DNA from: Scatomorpha merdavium
GTDB lineage: Bacteria > Bacillota > Clostridia > Oscillospirales > Oscillospiraceae
Length of the DNA stretch: 14,296 bases
Direction of reading: 5' to 3'
Assembly (NCBI GenBank): GCA_018711415.1
Contig: DVIJ01000137.1
Coordinates: 1 to 14,296, forward strand
Shown: in pieces, positions 1 through 7,093 of the stretch
Numbering within the stretch: position 1 is the stretch's first letter
Layout of the letters: the number at the start of each line of letters is the position of its first letter
Translations under genes and position numbers: made by a program
The notes under the pieces: generated by a model
Database searches by the model: none
What the model saw: the letters and a program-made list of their open reading frames with translations, nothing else
Told to the model about the DNA's origin: nothing

Positions 1-135
1 AACGAGGGCCTGAAGGTCGCCATCGAGCACGTGCTGAAGCTGAAGGTGATAAACCTCAAGACCGACCCGCAGCTCATGGGCGCCCTGGGCGCGGCTGAGT
101 ACGCGAGGCAGAAGGGTATGGCCAAGGGCGCGTGA
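1..135 (+). CDS. 2-hydroxyacyl-CoA dehydratase activator-like ATPase (BadF/BadG/BcrA/BcrD family), C-terminal fragment
   Basis: Only the last 44 codons are in the window; the start lies beyond the left edge. The fragment ends with the pattern DPQLMGALGAAEYA, which matches the C-terminal helix of the family (typically 'P.L.GALGAA.IA' in HgdC, FldI and BcrA). Known members are homodimeric [4Fe-4S] ATPases that pass a low-potential electron to a partner: a 2-hydroxyacyl-CoA dehydratase, benzoyl-CoA reductase or a double-cubane-cluster protein. The nucleotide-binding and cysteine motifs are outside the window, so neither activity nor partner can be checked here. A small membrane protein and an acetyl-CoA-synthase-like protein follow on the same strand, so this may be the reductase of a metal-cluster protein. 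The family call rests on a short tail and is moderately secure. Confidence 0.72.
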   Translation, partial: NEGLKVAIEHVLKLKVINLKTDPQLMGALGAAEYARQKGMAKGA

Positions 136-176
136 GGCCCGGCCCCCGAGCCCAAACGAAAGGAATGGTCAGATAA

Positions 177-353
177 ATGAAGAAAGGCTGCATATTCGGC
201 AAGGTCTTTAAGTTCCTGTTCAAGGCCGTCTCGCTCACGTTCGTGCTGCTCTTCACCGTGTATATGCTGAACCTCGATATGAAGCTGGTCGGCTGGCTCT
301 ACACGGTCCTGAACAAGTTCCACGACCGTAAGCCGAGAGACATTGCGTTCTGA
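177..353 (+). CDS. small single-pass membrane protein, 58 residues
   Basis: This short frame is compact and well placed: ATG at 177, an AAAGGA ribosome-binding stretch about 12 nt upstream, and a stop at 351-353, two bases before the ATG of the next gene. The N-terminus is basic (MKKGCIFGKVFKFLFK), followed by one hydrophobic segment at about residues 13-31 and a charged tail ending HDRKPRDIAF. By the positive-inside rule the N-terminus would be cytoplasmic. I do not recognise a family. Its position between an activator ATPase and an acetyl-CoA-synthase-like protein, with almost no spacing to the latter, suggests co-translation and perhaps a membrane-tethering role. That role is inferred from position only. 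Confidence 0.7.
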   Translation: MKKGCIFGKVFKFLFKAVSLTFVLLFTVYMLNLDMKLVGWLYTVLNKFHDRKPRDIAF

Positions 354-355
354 GA

Positions 356-1087
356 ATGGAGCTCTATAACAGCACGATCAGAGAGCTGATGGAGAAGCTC
401 GGCGGATACAAAACGCAGAGCTGGGCTTACGAGCCCGCGCGGGCCTGGAAGGACCTCGGCCAGAACGAGCTGGTCCTCACCCGCGACGCGGCTTTCGAGC
501 TGGGCGGAGGCAGCAATCCCGCTTCCAACTGCACCTGCGTCACAACGGACGCGGCGCTCGTGCCGGAGGACAGGATAATCCTCGTCGGCCCCGACCTCGG
601 CTCCATCCGGGCGGATACGCCCTTCGCAAGGCTGGTCCTCCTCCATGTCAACGACATCAGCGGGGACGACCAGGAGGCTTTCAGGACCATCCGGGACATG
701 GAGTTCGTGAAGTACCACGTCTACCCGGAGGGATACATGATGCGCGTCTCGCCCGAAAACCAGCGGGAACAGGTGCGCGTCTCGAAGCAGGCCGTGAAGC
801 GGGGCATCAGCTTCCGCGCCATCGGCAACAGCTTCATAAAGAAATACAAGGAAAACAAGCTGATAGATCACGTCTGCGTCATCTTCGCTACAGGCGACCG
901 TGAGCTGTGCAAGGAGCTCGCGGATATTGCGAAGCGCGTGGACAAGATCACGCTGACCCTGAACCACATCATGGACGGACTGGCTACGGACTGCTCGGTC
1001 TGCTCCTTCAAGCAGGTGTGCGACGAGGTCGAAGGAATGAAAGAGCTGCACTTCAAAAAGGGCGAAGCCCCGATGAAGCTCGACTAA
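356..1087 (+). CDS. stand-alone acetyl-CoA synthase (CdhC/AcsB) domain-like protein
   Basis: This 243-residue protein resembles the middle-to-A-cluster part of the acetyl-CoA synthase beta subunit. Three stretches align by eye: RIILVGPDL at 73-81 (AcsB has an equivalent E/R-IVLVGPDLPEI), VRVSKQAVKRGISFRAIG at 140-157 (AcsB LRVSKAAVEKGFTLKHIG), and a cysteine cluster C213-x2-C216-x5-C222 where AcsB has the CxxC-x8-C-x9-C ligands of the A-cluster cubane. The protein is about a third of AcsB length (~730). It lacks the N-terminal CODH-binding domain and has no CGC motif like the one that holds the distal nickel. Other cysteines are C59, C61, C174 and C185. Canonical acetyl-CoA synthesis is therefore unlikely; an Fe-S or nickel-binding accessory, or a redox partner of the upstream activator, is more plausible. 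It begins two bases after the small membrane gene and has no clear ribosome binding site of its own, which suggests coupling. The family resemblance is fairly sure; the function is unknown. Confidence 0.8.
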   Translation: MELYNSTIRELMEKLGGYKTQSWAYEPARAWKDLGQNELVLTRDAAFELGGGSNPASNCTCVTTDAALVPEDRIILVGPDLGSIRADTPFARLVLLHVNDISGDDQEAFRTIRDMEFVKYHVYPEGYMMRVSPENQREQVRVSKQAVKRGISFRAIGNSFIKKYKENKLIDHVCVIFATGDRELCKELADIAKRVDKITLTLNHIMDGLATDCSVCSFKQVCDEVEGMKELHFKKGEAPMKLD

Positions 1088-1100
1088 AACACAGATTATC

Positions 1101-1135
1101 AAAAAAGTACCGCCCCGGGAAATTTCCCGGGGCGG
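1101..1135 (-). terminator. palindromic intrinsic terminator between convergent genes
   Basis: Positions 1110-1135 form a perfect 26-bp palindrome with GC-rich arms (CCGCCCCGGG) and an AAATTT centre. On the minus strand it is followed by ACTTTTTT, a good T-tract, so it terminates galT. On the plus strand the stem is followed by a weaker TGTTCTCTGTTT run, so it may also stop the acetyl-CoA-synthase-like operon that ends at 1087. Confidence 0.8.
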
Positions 1136-1153
1136 TGTTCTCTGTTTCGCGGC

Positions 1154-2647
1154 TTACAGGGCCTCGATGAAGCGGAGGAAGGCGGCGCGGCCGGCCTCCG
1201 TGCGCTTGTAGACGCCCGCGTGCTCCAGGACCTTGGCAAACACCAGGCCCGTCTCGTGCCGGACGACGTCCAGGGCGTTTTCGGGCGTGAGCTCGTAGTT
1301 TTTGGCAAAGCCCTCGGCCCAGTCGGCGTGGGCGGCGGTGAGCTCGTCCGCGCGCAGGTCCGCGCCGCGGAGCAGCCCCTCGGCCACGGCGGCCAGCTCC
1401 GTCTTGAGCCGCGCGGGCAGCACCGCCAGGCCCATGACCTCTATGAGGCCGATGTTCTCCTTCTTGATGTGGTGCAGCTCCGCGTGCGGGTGGTAGACGC
1501 CCAGGGGGTGCTCCTCCGTCGTGATGTTGTTGCGCAGGACGAGGTCCAGCTCGTAGTCCGAACCCCTGCGGCGGGCGATAGGCGTTATCGTGTTGTGCGG
1601 CTCGCCCTCCGTCTCCGCGAAGATGAAGGCCTCTTCGTCCGTCCAGCCGCGCCAGAGCTCCAGCGCGCGGGTCGCCAGGCGGATGAGCCGCTCCGGCTCC
1701 GCGGAGCGGATGCGCAGCACGGACATGGGCCACTTCACGATCCCGGCCTCCACGTCCTCAAAGCCGCGGATCTTGACGGGCAGCTCCACCGGCGCCTTCT
1801 CCATGGCGAAGGTGTAGCGCCCGCCCTGGAAGTGGTCGTGCGCCAGGATCGAGCCGCCGACGATGGGCAGGTCCGCGTTCGAGCCGACGAAGTAGTGTGG
1901 GAACTGCCGCACGAAGTCCAGCAGCTTGCGGAAGCAGGGCTCGTCTATCTTCATGGGCGTGTGGACGCTGTTGAGGACGATGCAGTGTTCGTTATAATAC
2001 ACATAGGGCGAATACTGCATGAACCAGGGCGAATCGTTTATCGTGATGGGGACTATCCTGTGGTTCTGCCTTGCGGGGTGGTTGACGCGGCCGGCGTAGC
2101 CCTCGTTTTCGGCGCAGAGCTGGCAGCGCGGATAGTTCGAGGCGGGCAGGTTCCGCGCCGCGGCGATGGCGCGCGGGTCCTTTTCCGGCTTCGAGAGGTT
2201 TATGGTGATGTCGAGCTCGCCGTAGTCCGTGGCGGTTTTCCACTGGACGTCCTTGGCGATGCGGTCGCGGCGGATGTAGTTGGTGTCCTGGCTGAACTCA
2301 TAGTACCAGTCCGTGGCCTTTTCCGGGCTCTCCGCGTAGAGACTGCGGAACTTCTCGATGACCTGTGCGGGCCGCGGCGTCAGGGCGCCCATGAGCCTCG
2401 TATCGAACAGGTCCCGGTAGACGACGGAATCCACCTCCAGCACGCCCCGGGCGTGCGCGTCGTCCATGAGCTCGTCCAGCACGGCGGCAAGGTCTATCTC
2501 TCCCAGCTCGCCCTCTTCGTGCTCGCAGCCGTTCAGCCGCAGGATATCCAGAATGGTATTGAAGGCCCAGGTCCTCTCCGTGGGCTGGATGAGCCCCTTC
2601 CTGATGCAATATTCCACCAGGGAGTCTATCGCGCGTCCTGTGCTCAT
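1154..2647 (-). CDS. galT: UDP-glucose--hexose-1-phosphate uridylyltransferase
   Basis: This Leloir-pathway enzyme exchanges UMP between UDP-glucose and galactose-1-phosphate, in the cytoplasm. The 497-residue length is usual for the Firmicutes-type GalT. The family signatures are the active-site motif AHDHFQGG (H270, H272; one histidine of the pair becomes uridylylated), the C175-x2-C178 pair in PRCQLCAENEGYAGR, and the C-terminal block GVYHPHAELHHIKKENIG. The ATG at 2645-2647 follows a strong AGGAGG seven bases upstream, and a good sigma-A-type promoter lies at 2682-2710. galK and galE are not in the window, and terminators stand on both sides of the gene, so it is probably monocistronic. 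No defect is visible. Confidence 0.95.
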   Translation of the reverse strand: MSTGRAIDSLVEYCIRKGLIQPTERTWAFNTILDILRLNGCEHEEGELGEIDLAAVLDELMDDAHARGVLEVDSVVYRDLFDTRLMGALTPRPAQVIEKFRSLYAESPEKATDWYYEFSQDTNYIRRDRIAKDVQWKTATDYGELDITINLSKPEKDPRAIAAARNLPASNYPRCQLCAENEGYAGRVNHPARQNHRIVPITINDSPWFMQYSPYVYYNEHCIVLNSVHTPMKIDEPCFRKLLDFVRQFPHYFVGSNADLPIVGGSILAHDHFQGGRYTFAMEKAPVELPVKIRGFEDVEAGIVKWPMSVLRIRSAEPERLIRLATRALELWRGWTDEEAFIFAETEGEPHNTITPIARRRGSDYELDLVLRNNITTEEHPLGVYHPHAELHHIKKENIGLIEVMGLAVLPARLKTELAAVAEGLLRGADLRADELTAAHADWAEGFAKNYELTPENALDVVRHETGLVFAKVLEHAGVYKRTEAGRAAFLRFIEAL

Positions 2648-2681
2648 TTCCTCTCCTCCTAAAATTTATCTGCACTTTTCC

Positions 2682-2710
2682 ATTATATTGCCTGCCGCCC
2701 CAAAATTCAA
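2682..2710 (-). promoter_or_regulatory. sigma-A-type promoter of galT
   Basis: Read on the minus strand, TTGAAT (2705-2710) is separated by exactly 17 bp from a perfect TATAAT (2682-2687), about 35 bp upstream of the galT start codon. It lies just after the terminator of the preceding kdpE-like gene, so galT has its own promoter. No catabolite-repression (cre) site or other operator was evident by eye. Confidence 0.78.
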
Positions 2711-2733
2711 CAGCCGCCGCAGATTTCAGCAGC

Positions 2734-2760
2734 AAAAAAGGCGGGCGTACGCCCGCCTTT
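2734..2760 (-). terminator. intrinsic terminator after the kdpDE-like pair
   Basis: A perfect 24-bp palindrome at 2737-2760 (arms AAAGGCGGGCGT) starts 11 bp beyond the stop of the response regulator. On the minus strand it is followed by a run of six T. This is a classical Rho-independent terminator. Confidence 0.9.
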
Positions 2761-2771
2761 GCTTTTTCCGC

Positions 2772-3479
2772 TCAGTCCTCCTCGCGCATCCAGTAGCCCA
2801 CGCCGATCTCCGTGAAGATATACTGCGGCTCCGCGGGGTTTTTCTCCAGCTTGCGCCGTATGTTCGCCATGTTCACGCGCAGGATCTGCCGGTTCTCCTT
2901 TGTGCTCATGCCCCAGAGCTCGCGGAGCATGTAGTCGTAGGTCAGCACGCGGCCCGAGTACAGGCCCAGCATGGAGACGATCTTGTATTCGCTCTGCGTC
3001 AGGTGGACGCTCTGCCCGTCCACAAACACGCGGCGCTTGTCGTAATCTATCTCCAGGCCCCCGGCCTTGAAGCGCCCGCTCGTCGCCAGGCTGCTGGAGG
3101 TCGCCGCGGTCCGCGTGTGGCGCAGGGCGGTCCTTATTCTCGCCAGCAGCTCCGAGGTGCCGAAGGGCTTCGTCACATAGTCGTCCGCGCCCAGGTCCAG
3201 CGCCTCGACCTTGTCCCGCTCGTGCGTCCGCGCCGATACCACGATTATCGGCAGGTGCGTCCACTCCCGTATGAAGCGCAGGACCTCCACCCCGTCCATA
3301 TCCGGCAGGCCCAGGTCCAGTATCACCAGGTCCGGGCAGTGCGAGGTCACCATCGTTATCGCCTTTGCGCCGCTGTTCGCGGAGATCACGTCGTAGCCGT
3401 TGGAGCTCAGGACCGTGGTCATGAAGCTCAATATGCCCTTTTCATCCTCGACTATCAGTATCTTGTCCTTTGCCGGCAT
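2772..3479 (-). CDS. kdpE: KdpE-like response regulator (OmpR family)
   Basis: A 235-residue transcription factor with two domains. The receiver (about 5-120) has the acidic pair E11/D12, phospho-acceptor D55 in LVILDLGLPDMDG, S82 and K104 in ADDYVTKPFGTSELLARIR; this last block is KdpE-like. The winged-helix DNA-binding domain (about 138-232) ends YIFTEIGVGYWM, again KdpE-like. In known systems KdpE activates kdpFABC, the high-affinity K+ ATPase, but no such genes are in this window, so the target here is unknown. The gene follows the kinase gene by 21 bp, with AAAGGGGG upstream of its ATG, and is closed by a strong terminator. An alternative would be a general OmpR-type regulator that only resembles KdpE. 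Confidence 0.88.
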   Translation of the reverse strand: MPAKDKILIVEDEKGILSFMTTVLSSNGYDVISANSGAKAITMVTSHCPDLVILDLGLPDMDGVEVLRFIREWTHLPIIVVSARTHERDKVEALDLGADDYVTKPFGTSELLARIRTALRHTRTAATSSSLATSGRFKAGGLEIDYDKRRVFVDGQSVHLTQSEYKIVSMLGLYSGRVLTYDYMLRELWGMSTKENRQILRVNMANIRRKLEKNPAEPQYIFTEIGVGYWMREED

Positions 3480-3500
3480 TGCCCGGCCCCCTTTCGTCCT

Positions 3501-4547
3501 CTATTCCGTGAGCGGCAGCTCGAACCAGAACACCGCGCCTCCGCCCGGCCTGTTCGCGGCGCTCATGTCGCCGCCGTGCGCCTTGACTATCGTCCGGCAG
3601 ACCGTCAGGCCGATGCCCATGTTGTGCCTGCCCTTGGAATCCACCGGCGCCGCGCCCGCGGGCTTGTCCTCAAAGAGCAGGGGCAGCGCCTCCGCGTCTA
3701 TCCCGCCGCCGTCGTCCTCCACGACGAACTTCGCCCGGCCCGCACCGGACGTCACGCGGACGGTTATCCGGCTTGTCGTCCGACCGTGGAGCACCGCGTT
3801 CTCCAGCAGGTTCGTCAGCACCTGGCAGATGAGCACCGCGTCCATCGGGACGAAGAGCACCTCCTCCGGCACCTCTGTCTCCACCGGCAGCTCCGGGTAG
3901 AGCTTGCGGAACTTTCGCACCGCGTCCGCCACGACCTCCTCCACGGCCTCCGGCATCTTCTGTATCTGCGCGCCCTCGCCGCCCACTCGCGTGATGGAAA
4001 GCAGATTCTCCACCATGCCTATCAGCCACTCCGAGTCGTCCCGGATGCCGCCCAGCAGCTCGCGGCGCTTGTCCTCCGGCAGCTCGGGGCTGTCAAGCAG
4101 GACGCTGGCCGAGCCCGCTATCGAGGTCAGCGGGGTCCGCAGGTCGTGAGACACCGAGCGCAGCAGGTCCGCCCGCATCTTTACCTTTTCCCCCTCGAGC
4201 CGGAGCCGTTCCTGTTTCTTCACCGCCGTCGTCAGCGCGCTCGTGCTTATCGAGACCGTCAGCATGGTCACAAAGGTAAGCGGGTAGCCCGCTATCGTGA
4301 AGTTGAACTCCATGAAGGGATAGGTGAAAACAAAGTTCACCAGCAGCACCGCCGCCAGGCTCGCCGCGATGCCCCAGGCGTAACCGTTCGTCAGGCGGGC
4401 AACGACGTGTATGCAGAGCACAAAGATGAGCGAACTCGCCGCCGAGCTGCGCGCTATCCCGTTCATGCCCGCGCAGATGAGCGCCGTCGCGCCCAGCAGC
4501 CCGAGCGTCACCCCGGCGTTCCTCCACCAGCTTCCCCATCGCTCCAT
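3501..4547 (-). CDS. kdpD: KdpD-like sensor histidine kinase lacking the N-terminal sensor module
   Basis: A 348-residue membrane kinase. Four hydrophobic segments at about 13-29, 37-54, 57-76 and 86-108 correspond to the DUF4118 membrane region of KdpD. They are followed by a HisKA domain with H134 in SVSHDLRTPLTS, then the ATPase domain with an N box around N246/N250, DDGGGID (278-284) and GIGLTVC (311-317). Full-length KdpD is near 900 residues because of an N-terminal KdpD/Usp region; that region is absent and the frame starts directly before the first helix. The ATG at 4545 is preceded by GAGGGGGTGGAG. I saw no convincing promoter upstream. It lies next to the KdpE-like partner. Because the cytoplasmic N-terminal sensor is gone, the signal is probably sensed through the membrane helices or the ATPase part. 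Confidence 0.87.
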   Translation of the reverse strand: MERWGSWWRNAGVTLGLLGATALICAGMNGIARSSAASSLIFVLCIHVVARLTNGYAWGIAASLAAVLLVNFVFTYPFMEFNFTIAGYPLTFVTMLTVSISTSALTTAVKKQERLRLEGEKVKMRADLLRSVSHDLRTPLTSIAGSASVLLDSPELPEDKRRELLGGIRDDSEWLIGMVENLLSITRVGGEGAQIQKMPEAVEEVVADAVRKFRKLYPELPVETEVPEEVLFVPMDAVLICQVLTNLLENAVLHGRTTSRITVRVTSGAGRAKFVVEDDGGGIDAEALPLLFEDKPAGAAPVDSKGRHNMGIGLTVCRTIVKAHGGDMSAANRPGGGAVFWFELPLTE

Positions 4548-4614
4548 GGCTCCACCCCCTCACTGTAAATATAGCACAGCCGGTATAAAGATGGCATTAA
4601 GAATTCACCCGTGC

Positions 4615-4647
4615 AAACGGAAAGCGGCCCCCATAACGGGGGCCGCT
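4615..4647 (-). terminator. intrinsic terminator after the propeller/binding-protein lipoprotein gene
   Basis: A 10-bp stem, AGCGGCCCCC (4623-4632) against GGGGGCCGCT (4638-4647), with a five-base loop, begins 22 bp past the stop at 4670. On the minus strand it is followed by TTTCCGTTT, a broken T-tract, so termination may be less than complete. It separates this gene from the kdpD-like gene. Confidence 0.72.
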
Positions 4648-4669
4648 CCGCTTAGCCGCGCCGCTGTGC

Positions 4670-7024
4670 TCAGCGCTGCTCGTTAACATATATGGATACT
4701 CGGTTCTGGATGAGCGCCGCCGTCTCCTGCGCCGTCTTTTCTCCGGCGAAGAAGCTGCTGCACTCCTCGGTTATCATCTCCATGATGGTCTTGTCGTAGC
4801 TGTAGGAATACTTGACGGAGGCAATCAGCTCGCGCAGGGCCTGGGCCTCTTCCTCGCTCATGGCATAGATCTCAACATAGAGGTCGTCCCAGCCCCAGCC
4901 GCCGACGGACTGCTCCACCTGCTCGCCCGTCTCCGGGTCGGTGGCGTACTGCTTTTCCATGGCCTTGGCCTCTGCGGCGTCATAGGCCGCCTTGTTCAGG
5001 GGGTAGCCGTAGATATAGCGGCGGTCGCTGTCGTAATAATCCTCCGTCAGCATGGAGCGCAGGAAGCTCCATGCCGCGTCCTTGTTCTGGCAGCTCGAGC
5101 TGATGCACAGCTTGCTGCCGGAGGGCGCCGCCACGTTGCCCGCCCGCTCCGCGGAGGGGTAGCCCTTGAAGGCTATCTCGCCGCCGAACATCGCCTCGTA
5201 CATCTGATACTCCTGGAAGTCCGCCGCCGTCATGGAGACCAGCAGCTGACGCCCCTCGGATACCATGGCCGGCGTGCTCTCGCCGCTCGCGCTGGTGGCA
5301 TCCGAAGGCATTTCCATGCAGAACTCCAGGATCTCTATGAAGCCCTCGCTGTCAAAGCCGCACTCGCCCGTCTCCCAGTCCACATACTGGCCGAGGCTCA
5401 GCGTCAGCATGGTCGAGAGCATGGTGCTCTGGGTCATATAGGGCTCCATCACATACTGGACCTCCGGGTGCTCCCGGATGACGGCCATCATCTCGTCCAT
5501 CGTCCAGCCCGGCTCCGCGCCGACGACGTCCGCCCGGCCTATGAGGCTCATGACATAAAAGCCCGGCGCTATGGAATAGAGCTTGCCGTCCGACTCAAAG
5601 GAGGCCAGGATGTTCTCGAAGAAGCTCTCGCGCGAGAGCTCGGAATCCGAGTCTATGAACTCGTAGAGGTCGCAGAGCAGGCCCTTCGCCCCGTACTGCT
5701 CGACGGGCAGGTTGTCCGCCACGAGCAGGTCCGGCACGTTGCCGCTTATGATCTCGGTGTTCAGCTTGGTGACGCCGGCGAGGTAGTCCTCCTCCGTGGC
5801 GTACTGTGAGTAGTCGGAGACCTCTATCCTCACGCCGCTGCCTGCGCGGTTGAACTCCAGGATGCTCTGACGGAGGTTGGAGTCCAGACCCATGCAGGCC
5901 AGACGCAGGGTCTGCACCTCCGGGACCTCGGAGGCGTCCTTCTTCACGATGCGCGCGAGCTCGACCTTCTGCAGCTCATAGTTCGAGAGCAGGCAGTTTA
6001 TCGAGCCGTCCTCGCCTATGAACATGCTGCGCATGCCGCTGTCGTCCACGTCGCAGTTTATGAGCGAGGCCAGGCGCTCCGTCTCGCCGCTCTCCAGGTC
6101 CAGCCCGTACACCGCGGAGGAGTCCACATAGCAGAGGTCGTAGTCCCCGCCGCCCGGGTAGAGCTGATAGGCGTTCATCGGCAGGGCGAGGCTTTCGCCC
6201 AGGCCTTTCTTCTCAAAGTCATAGATCTGGAAGGCCATGCCGTCCATCGTGTTCGTGCGGAAGCCCACCCGGCCGTCCGGCAGGATGATGGGCGAATCCA
6301 GCCACCCCTCCTGCGCCTCGCAGGACAGGACCTGCCCCTGCGCGTCCACCACGACCAGCACGCGCTGGCCGTAGACCAGCAATATGCTGCCGTCCGGCCC
6401 CGGCGCAATATTGCCCACCGACTCGGCATAATAGCTCTCGCCCTGGGCCTCCAGCGCGGCCTTGGCCGCCTCGCCCGCCGCCGTAAGGTCTATCTCGCCC
6501 GTTCTGGCGCCGGTCCCGTCCAGGATGGACAGGCTGCTTTCCGTCACATACTCGGCGTACTCATACTTCTCTTCCTCCGTGCCGGAAAAGCCCTCGGGCA
6601 GGTTGAACTTCGTTCCGCCTATGTACTCCGCCGCCAGCAGCTTACCGTCCGAAGTCGGGACGAGCGCGGAGATATCCGCATAGCTCTGCTCAACGCCCTC
6701 CGGCGGCTCGGGCTGAACGTAACCCGGCAGCTGCGTGAACTCGCCCGCCTGAGTATCGCAGCACCAGAGTCTGGGCGTGGAAGTGCCGTTTTCCTCGTCA
6801 TACTCCGTGTAGCTGAAATAGAACTTTCCGTCCCCGCTGAAAGCCTGGTTGATGTAATCCACATCCGCCAGCTCCGTGAACTCGGAGACCCAGACCTTGC
6901 CCTCTGCGTCCTGTTCCGGCCCGGACGTCTCCTGTACGCCCGGCTCTGAACCGCAGCCAGCCAGCAGCGTGAGCATGAGCGCCGCCGCCAGGACAAGAGA
7001 CATATACCTCGTCTTTTTCCTCAT
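4670..7024 (-). CDS. lipoprotein with propeller-like N-terminal half and ABC solute-binding-protein-like C-terminal half
   Basis: The chosen ATG at 7022-7024 gives 784 residues. It is preceded by GGAGG nine bases upstream and starts a textbook lipoprotein signal (MRKKTRYM, a hydrophobic stretch, then lipobox LLAGC with C24). Residues about 45-365 contain repeated short units of the type 'DGK/DGR + strand' (SGDGKFYFSY, TSDGKLLAAE, GPDGSILLVY, LPDGRVGFRT, GEDGSINCLL), suggesting a beta-propeller-like fold. From about 370 on, the protein resembles extracellular sugar-binding proteins of the SBP_bac_1 type: LRLACMGLDSNLRQSILEFN, IISGNVPDLLVADNLP, SDGKLYSIAPGF and NKDAAWSFLRSML. Ordinary binding proteins are about 400-450 residues. 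No ABC permease or ATPase gene is nearby, so it may be an orphan receptor or use permeases encoded elsewhere. It lies 69 bp after the vanY-like gene and may be co-transcribed with it. Confidence 0.85.
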   Translation of the reverse strand: MRKKTRYMSLVLAAALMLTLLAGCGSEPGVQETSGPEQDAEGKVWVSEFTELADVDYINQAFSGDGKFYFSYTEYDEENGTSTPRLWCCDTQAGEFTQLPGYVQPEPPEGVEQSYADISALVPTSDGKLLAAEYIGGTKFNLPEGFSGTEEEKYEYAEYVTESSLSILDGTGARTGEIDLTAAGEAAKAALEAQGESYYAESVGNIAPGPDGSILLVYGQRVLVVVDAQGQVLSCEAQEGWLDSPIILPDGRVGFRTNTMDGMAFQIYDFEKKGLGESLALPMNAYQLYPGGGDYDLCYVDSSAVYGLDLESGETERLASLINCDVDDSGMRSMFIGEDGSINCLLSNYELQKVELARIVKKDASEVPEVQTLRLACMGLDSNLRQSILEFNRAGSGVRIEVSDYSQYATEEDYLAGVTKLNTEIISGNVPDLLVADNLPVEQYGAKGLLCDLYEFIDSDSELSRESFFENILASFESDGKLYSIAPGFYVMSLIGRADVVGAEPGWTMDEMMAVIREHPEVQYVMEPYMTQSTMLSTMLTLSLGQYVDWETGECGFDSEGFIEILEFCMEMPSDATSASGESTPAMVSEGRQLLVSMTAADFQEYQMYEAMFGGEIAFKGYPSAERAGNVAAPSGSKLCISSSCQNKDAAWSFLRSMLTEDYYDSDRRYIYGYPLNKAAYDAAEAKAMEKQYATDPETGEQVEQSVGGWGWDDLYVEIYAMSEEEAQALRELIASVKYSYSYDKTIMEMITEECSSFFAGEKTAQETAALIQNRVSIYVNEQR

Positions 7025-7093
7025 TCTTGTTGTCCTCCAAATCGCTGTACTATGCCTGCCGACACAGATGATAGCATTTTCCCGCACACCCTG

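Noticed and set aside
299..1102. A 267-codon minus-strand open frame opposite the ACS-like gene
   Set aside because: The plus-strand protein aligns with AcsB segments. The minus frame has no motif and would overlap the terminator side of the convergent junction.
1220..2662. A 480-codon open frame on the plus strand opposite galT
   Set aside because: Its product is Arg/Val/Ala/Asp-rich without motifs. It mirrors galT, whose family signatures, ribosome binding site and promoter are clear; open antisense frames are expected in high-GC DNA.
2466..4568. A 700-codon open frame on the plus strand opposite kdpE/kdpD
   Set aside because: It spans two well-supported minus-strand genes, a terminator and a promoter, and its His/Arg/Ala-rich translation shows no domain.
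4561..4620. Promoter of the kdpD-like gene (TATATT-like element)
   Set aside because: No -35 element at 16-18 bp could be found, so the match is no better than chance.
7025..7087. An upstream start giving a 21-residue longer lipoprotein
   Set aside because: The extra residues precede a perfect lipoprotein signal and would hide it; GGAGG stands just before the internal ATG at 7024.
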